This document shows, piece after piece, positions 4,677 through 6,062 of a stretch of DNA of 6,062 nt (the first letter of the stretch is position 1; each line of letters opens with the position of its first letter). Under the pieces are notes generated by a model that worked only from the letters and a program-made list of their open reading frames with translations, was not told the DNA's origin and ran no database searches. A program made the position numbers and the translations under genes. This stretch comes from JBGPGW01 sp041484095 (lineage in GTDB: Bacteria > Pseudomonadota > Alphaproteobacteria > CADEGL01), in contig JBGPGW010000224.1 in the NCBI GenBank assembly GCA_041484095.1, positions 1-6,062 on the forward strand, read 5' to 3'.

Positions 4677-5699
4677 CTATTTGTAGGCGACCGCGGCGCT
4701 TGACGGGCCCTTCAAGGGAATGACCGCGAAGCGGCTGAAGCCGGCCTCGCGGCACCAGCCGGCGAAATCGGCGCCGGAATAGTCGAACGCGTCGCCGAAC
4801 TCGATCAGCATGTTGAGCGACATCAGGAGGCCGAAGGCGTTCTCGCGCCGCGCATCATCGATGAGCGCCTCGATGACGATGAACGCACCGCCCGGCGGCA
4901 AAGCCTCATAGGCCTTGCGGATGAGCATTTTCTTTTTCTCGAGATTCCAGTCGTGGAGGATCATCCCCATCGTGACGACGTCCGCCTTGGGCAGGGGATC
5001 GACGAAGAAATCGCCGCCCGCGGCCGTGACGCGATCGGCGAGGCCCGCCTGCTGGATCTTGCGCGTGGCGATCGGCGCGACATTGGGGAGATCGAAGCTG
5101 GTGCAGCGCATGTGCGGGTTCGCCGCCGCGACCATGCAGGAGAGCTGCCCCGCCGCACCGCCGACGTCGCAGAGCGTCGTGTATTTGGCGAAGTCGAACG
5201 TCTCGGCGAACGCCTTGAAGTTTCCGGCCGAGATTCCCGACATCGCGTTGAGGAACTGCTCGAGGCGTTCGGGCACCGCGTAGAGCTTGGCGAACATCGG
5301 CTCGCCCAAATGCTTGGTCTCGTTCTGGGGCCGGCCCGTCTTGAGCGCCTCCGTAAGATCGGCCCAGAAGGGGTAGAGGCGCGCATTGGCCATCTCCAGG
5401 ATGCCGCCGATATAGGCAGGGCTATCGCGATCGAGGAACAGGGCGCTCTCGGCCGTGTTGGAATAGCGCGCGTCCGGCCCATCGCCCGCGCGTTCGAGGA
5501 ATTTGAGTGCCACGAGCGCGTCCGGAAAATCGGGAACGGCGCGGGGATGGAGGCGCAAGGTGCGGGCGATCTCCCGTCCCGTCATCGGCGTCTTCGCGAG
5601 TTCGGTGAAAAGCCCCAGCTCGACGGCGGCGAGAAGCGCCTTCGACCCGAAGAACCCCATACCGACTTGCATGATGTGAGATGGATCGAGCGCCGCCAT
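4677..5699 (-). CDS. SAM-dependent O-methyltransferase (Methyltransf_2 family)
   Basis: 340 residues, the usual size for the plant-COMT/acetylserotonin/hydroxyneurosporene-type O-methyltransferases, which are dimers. The N-terminal part (about 8-100) is the winged-helix dimerisation domain, starting with a helix around MGFFGSKALLAAVELGLF. The Rossmann domain has SAM motif I DVGGAAG (178-184), the acidic strand end FDLPNV (202-207), and GGDFF (228-232). It also has MGMILHDW (244-251), where H249 matches the general base of COMT-like enzymes, and a PPGGAFIVIE strand (268-277). The acceptor is probably a hydroxyl on a small aromatic or polyketide/carotenoid-type molecule, but I cannot name it; no pigment or polyketide genes are in view. 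The ATG at 5697-5699 is chosen because GGGAGG lies five bases ahead and the domain begins there. The frame stays open far upstream, with an ATG at 5805-5807 that would add 36 basic, low-complexity residues; this is less likely. It is convergent with the acyl-CoA dehydrogenase and divergent from the next gene. Confidence 0.9.
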   Translation of the reverse strand: MAALDPSHIMQVGMGFFGSKALLAAVELGLFTELAKTPMTGREIARTLRLHPRAVPDFPDALVALKFLERAGDGPDARYSNTAESALFLDRDSPAYIGGILEMANARLYPFWADLTEALKTGRPQNETKHLGEPMFAKLYAVPERLEQFLNAMSGISAGNFKAFAETFDFAKYTTLCDVGGAAGQLSCMVAAANPHMRCTSFDLPNVAPIATRKIQQAGLADRVTAAGGDFFVDPLPKADVVTMGMILHDWNLEKKKMLIRKAYEALPPGGAFIVIEALIDDARRENAFGLLMSLNMLIEFGDAFDYSGADFAGWCREAGFSRFAVIPLKGPSSAAVAYK

Positions 5700-5704
5700 G
5701 ACCG

Positions 5705-5710
5705 CCTCCC
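5705..5710 (-). promoter_or_regulatory. Ribosome binding site deciding the methyltransferase start
   Basis: On the minus strand GGGAGG ends five bases before the ATG at 5699. It supports this start over the in-frame ATG 36 codons upstream, which has no comparable site. Confidence 0.75.
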
Positions 5711-5752
5711 GATGTGACGAGGCGCCGCCCTTCGGAGCGCCCCCCTCTGGGT

Positions 5753-5782
5753 AAAATCGCGCATTTCGGCGGCTATCGGCAA
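5753..5782 (-). promoter_or_regulatory. Possible housekeeping promoter for the methyltransferase
   Basis: On the minus strand TTGCCG (5782-5777) is followed after 18 bases by GATTTT (5758-5753), about 54 bases before the ATG. The -35 matches TTGACA at four of six positions and the -10 matches poorly. It is the best pair I could see by eye in this gap. Between it and the start lies a small dyad, GGCGC (5721-5725) with GCGCC (5737-5741). Confidence 0.25.
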
Positions 5783-5887
5783 GACGCTTCTCCTGACCCC
5801 ACGACATCAGCGTCCGGGCCTCTCGCGCGGCACGACGCAGGCGGCTCGCCTTCGGTTTGGCGTGCGCGACGCGGGATTTCCGTTGAA

Positions 5888-5905
5888 CGTGTGCCGTTGC
5901 ACATG
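5888..5905. promoter_or_regulatory. Dyad TGTGC-N4-GCACA, possible operator
   Basis: TGTGC (5890-5894) and GCACA (5899-5903) form a perfect dyad around CGTT, extending to C5888/G5905 with one wobble pair. It lies about 70 bases before the ATG of the gene at the right edge, where an operator would fit. It resembles a CRP/FNR-type dyad, but its spacing is two bases shorter than TGTG-N8-CACA. The regulator is unknown. Confidence 0.35.
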
Positions 5906-5976
5906 CGCGGTGTCCAGGCGCCCAACCGGGTGGTAAACTCCGCGCACAGCCGAAGGATGGAACGTAGGGCCCGATC

Positions 5977-6062
5977 ATGACGCCCGAGACGCGATACGCG
6001 CGAAGCGGGGATGTGAACATCGCCTACCAGGTCGTCGGCAACGGTCCGCGCGATATCGTGCT
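5977..6062 (+). CDS. N-terminus of an alpha/beta-hydrolase protein, possibly fused to an adenylate/guanylate cyclase (3' partial)
   Basis: The ATG at 5977 opens a frame that runs off the right edge, giving 28 full codons. The residues RYARSGDVNIAYQVVGNGP and then RDIV are a recognisable opening. From memory, ETRYA(K/R)SGDV-IAYQVVG-GP-DLV begins a family of alpha/beta hydrolases that occur alone or as the first domain of class III adenylate/guanylate cyclases in actinobacteria and rhizobia. The nucleophile elbow and any cyclase domain lie outside the window, so the fusion is unproven. The start fits the family; the Shine-Dalgarno sequence is weak (GGATGG at 5955-5960 is too far, AGGG at 5966-5969 is short). 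It is divergent from the methyltransferase, across a 277-base gap that holds the dyad described above and no gene I can support. Confidence 0.7.
   Translation, partial: MTPETRYARSGDVNIAYQVVGNGPRDIV

Noticed and set aside
3905..4723. Plus-strand open frame of 272 codons inside and past the acyl-CoA dehydrogenase
   Set aside because: It lies in another frame of a well supported gene, is a low-complexity Arg/Gly/Ala sequence, and has no domain.
4953..5717. Plus-strand open frame of 254 codons opposite the methyltransferase
   Set aside because: It is an antisense shadow with Arg/Glu/Gly repetition and no motif.
5890..5903. A genuine CRP binding site
   Set aside because: The half-sites TGTG and CACA are six bases apart, not eight, and the outer A/T of TGTGA-N6-TCACA are missing; kept only as an unassigned dyad.
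5714..5980. Plus-strand open frame of 88 codons in the divergent gap before the right-edge gene
   Set aside because: It is Arg/Pro/Ser-rich with no domain and no ribosome site, and sits where promoters are expected.
5700..6020. A 107-residue N-terminal extension of the methyltransferase
   Set aside because: It is open but low-complexity and basic, would run into the divergent gene at 5977, and the start at 5699 has a strong ribosome site and fits the family length.

Overview
The window is a GC-rich chromosomal stretch with long, ordinary bacterial coding frames, typical of an alphaproteobacterium, probably of the order Hyphomicrobiales (Rhizobiales). This assignment is inferred from overall GC and codon use, a PleD/PopA-type regulator, and a CtrA-like box in the intergenic region in front of it. 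I see no tRNA or rRNA gene, CRISPR array, insertion sequence or phage gene.

Layout. Positions 1-281 (+) encode the C-terminal end of Mfd, the transcription-repair coupling factor. Its stop codon overlaps, tail to tail, the stop of a cytoplasmic DsbA/FrnE-like thiol oxidoreductase (278-925, -). Upstream of that gene on the same strand, 49 bases away, lies a 464-residue REC-REC-GGDEF protein (975-2369, -). It has the architecture of PleD, but its receiver and cyclase active sites are degenerate while the c-di-GMP-binding RxxD I-site is intact. That combination is known from the c-di-GMP effector PopA. The 162-base divergent gap at 2370-2531 holds a CtrA-like TTAG-N7-TTAA box and a tandem 10-base dyad repeat.

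On the other side of that gap, a short-chain dehydrogenase/reductase (2532-3299, +) and an ACAD10/11-like acyl-CoA dehydrogenase (3411-4610, +) form a likely catabolic operon. The 111-base space between them can fold into two mutually exclusive hairpins. A strong GC hairpin at 4620-4647 separates the dehydrogenase from the convergent SAM-dependent O-methyltransferase (4677-5699, -). After a 277-base divergent gap, the window ends in the first 28 codons of a gene (5977 onward, +) whose start looks like the alpha/beta-hydrolase module found alone or fused to class III adenylate/guanylate cyclases.

How they may work together. Mfd (DNA repair) and the thiol oxidoreductase are housekeeping or stress functions. 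The SDR and acyl-CoA dehydrogenase plausibly act in succession on an acyl-CoA, or on an alcohol/ketone substrate I cannot name. The most interesting element is the PopA-like gene with its CtrA-like box, which suggests a c-di-GMP sensing role tied to the cell cycle. Everything here is read by eye; no homology search or folding calculation was run.
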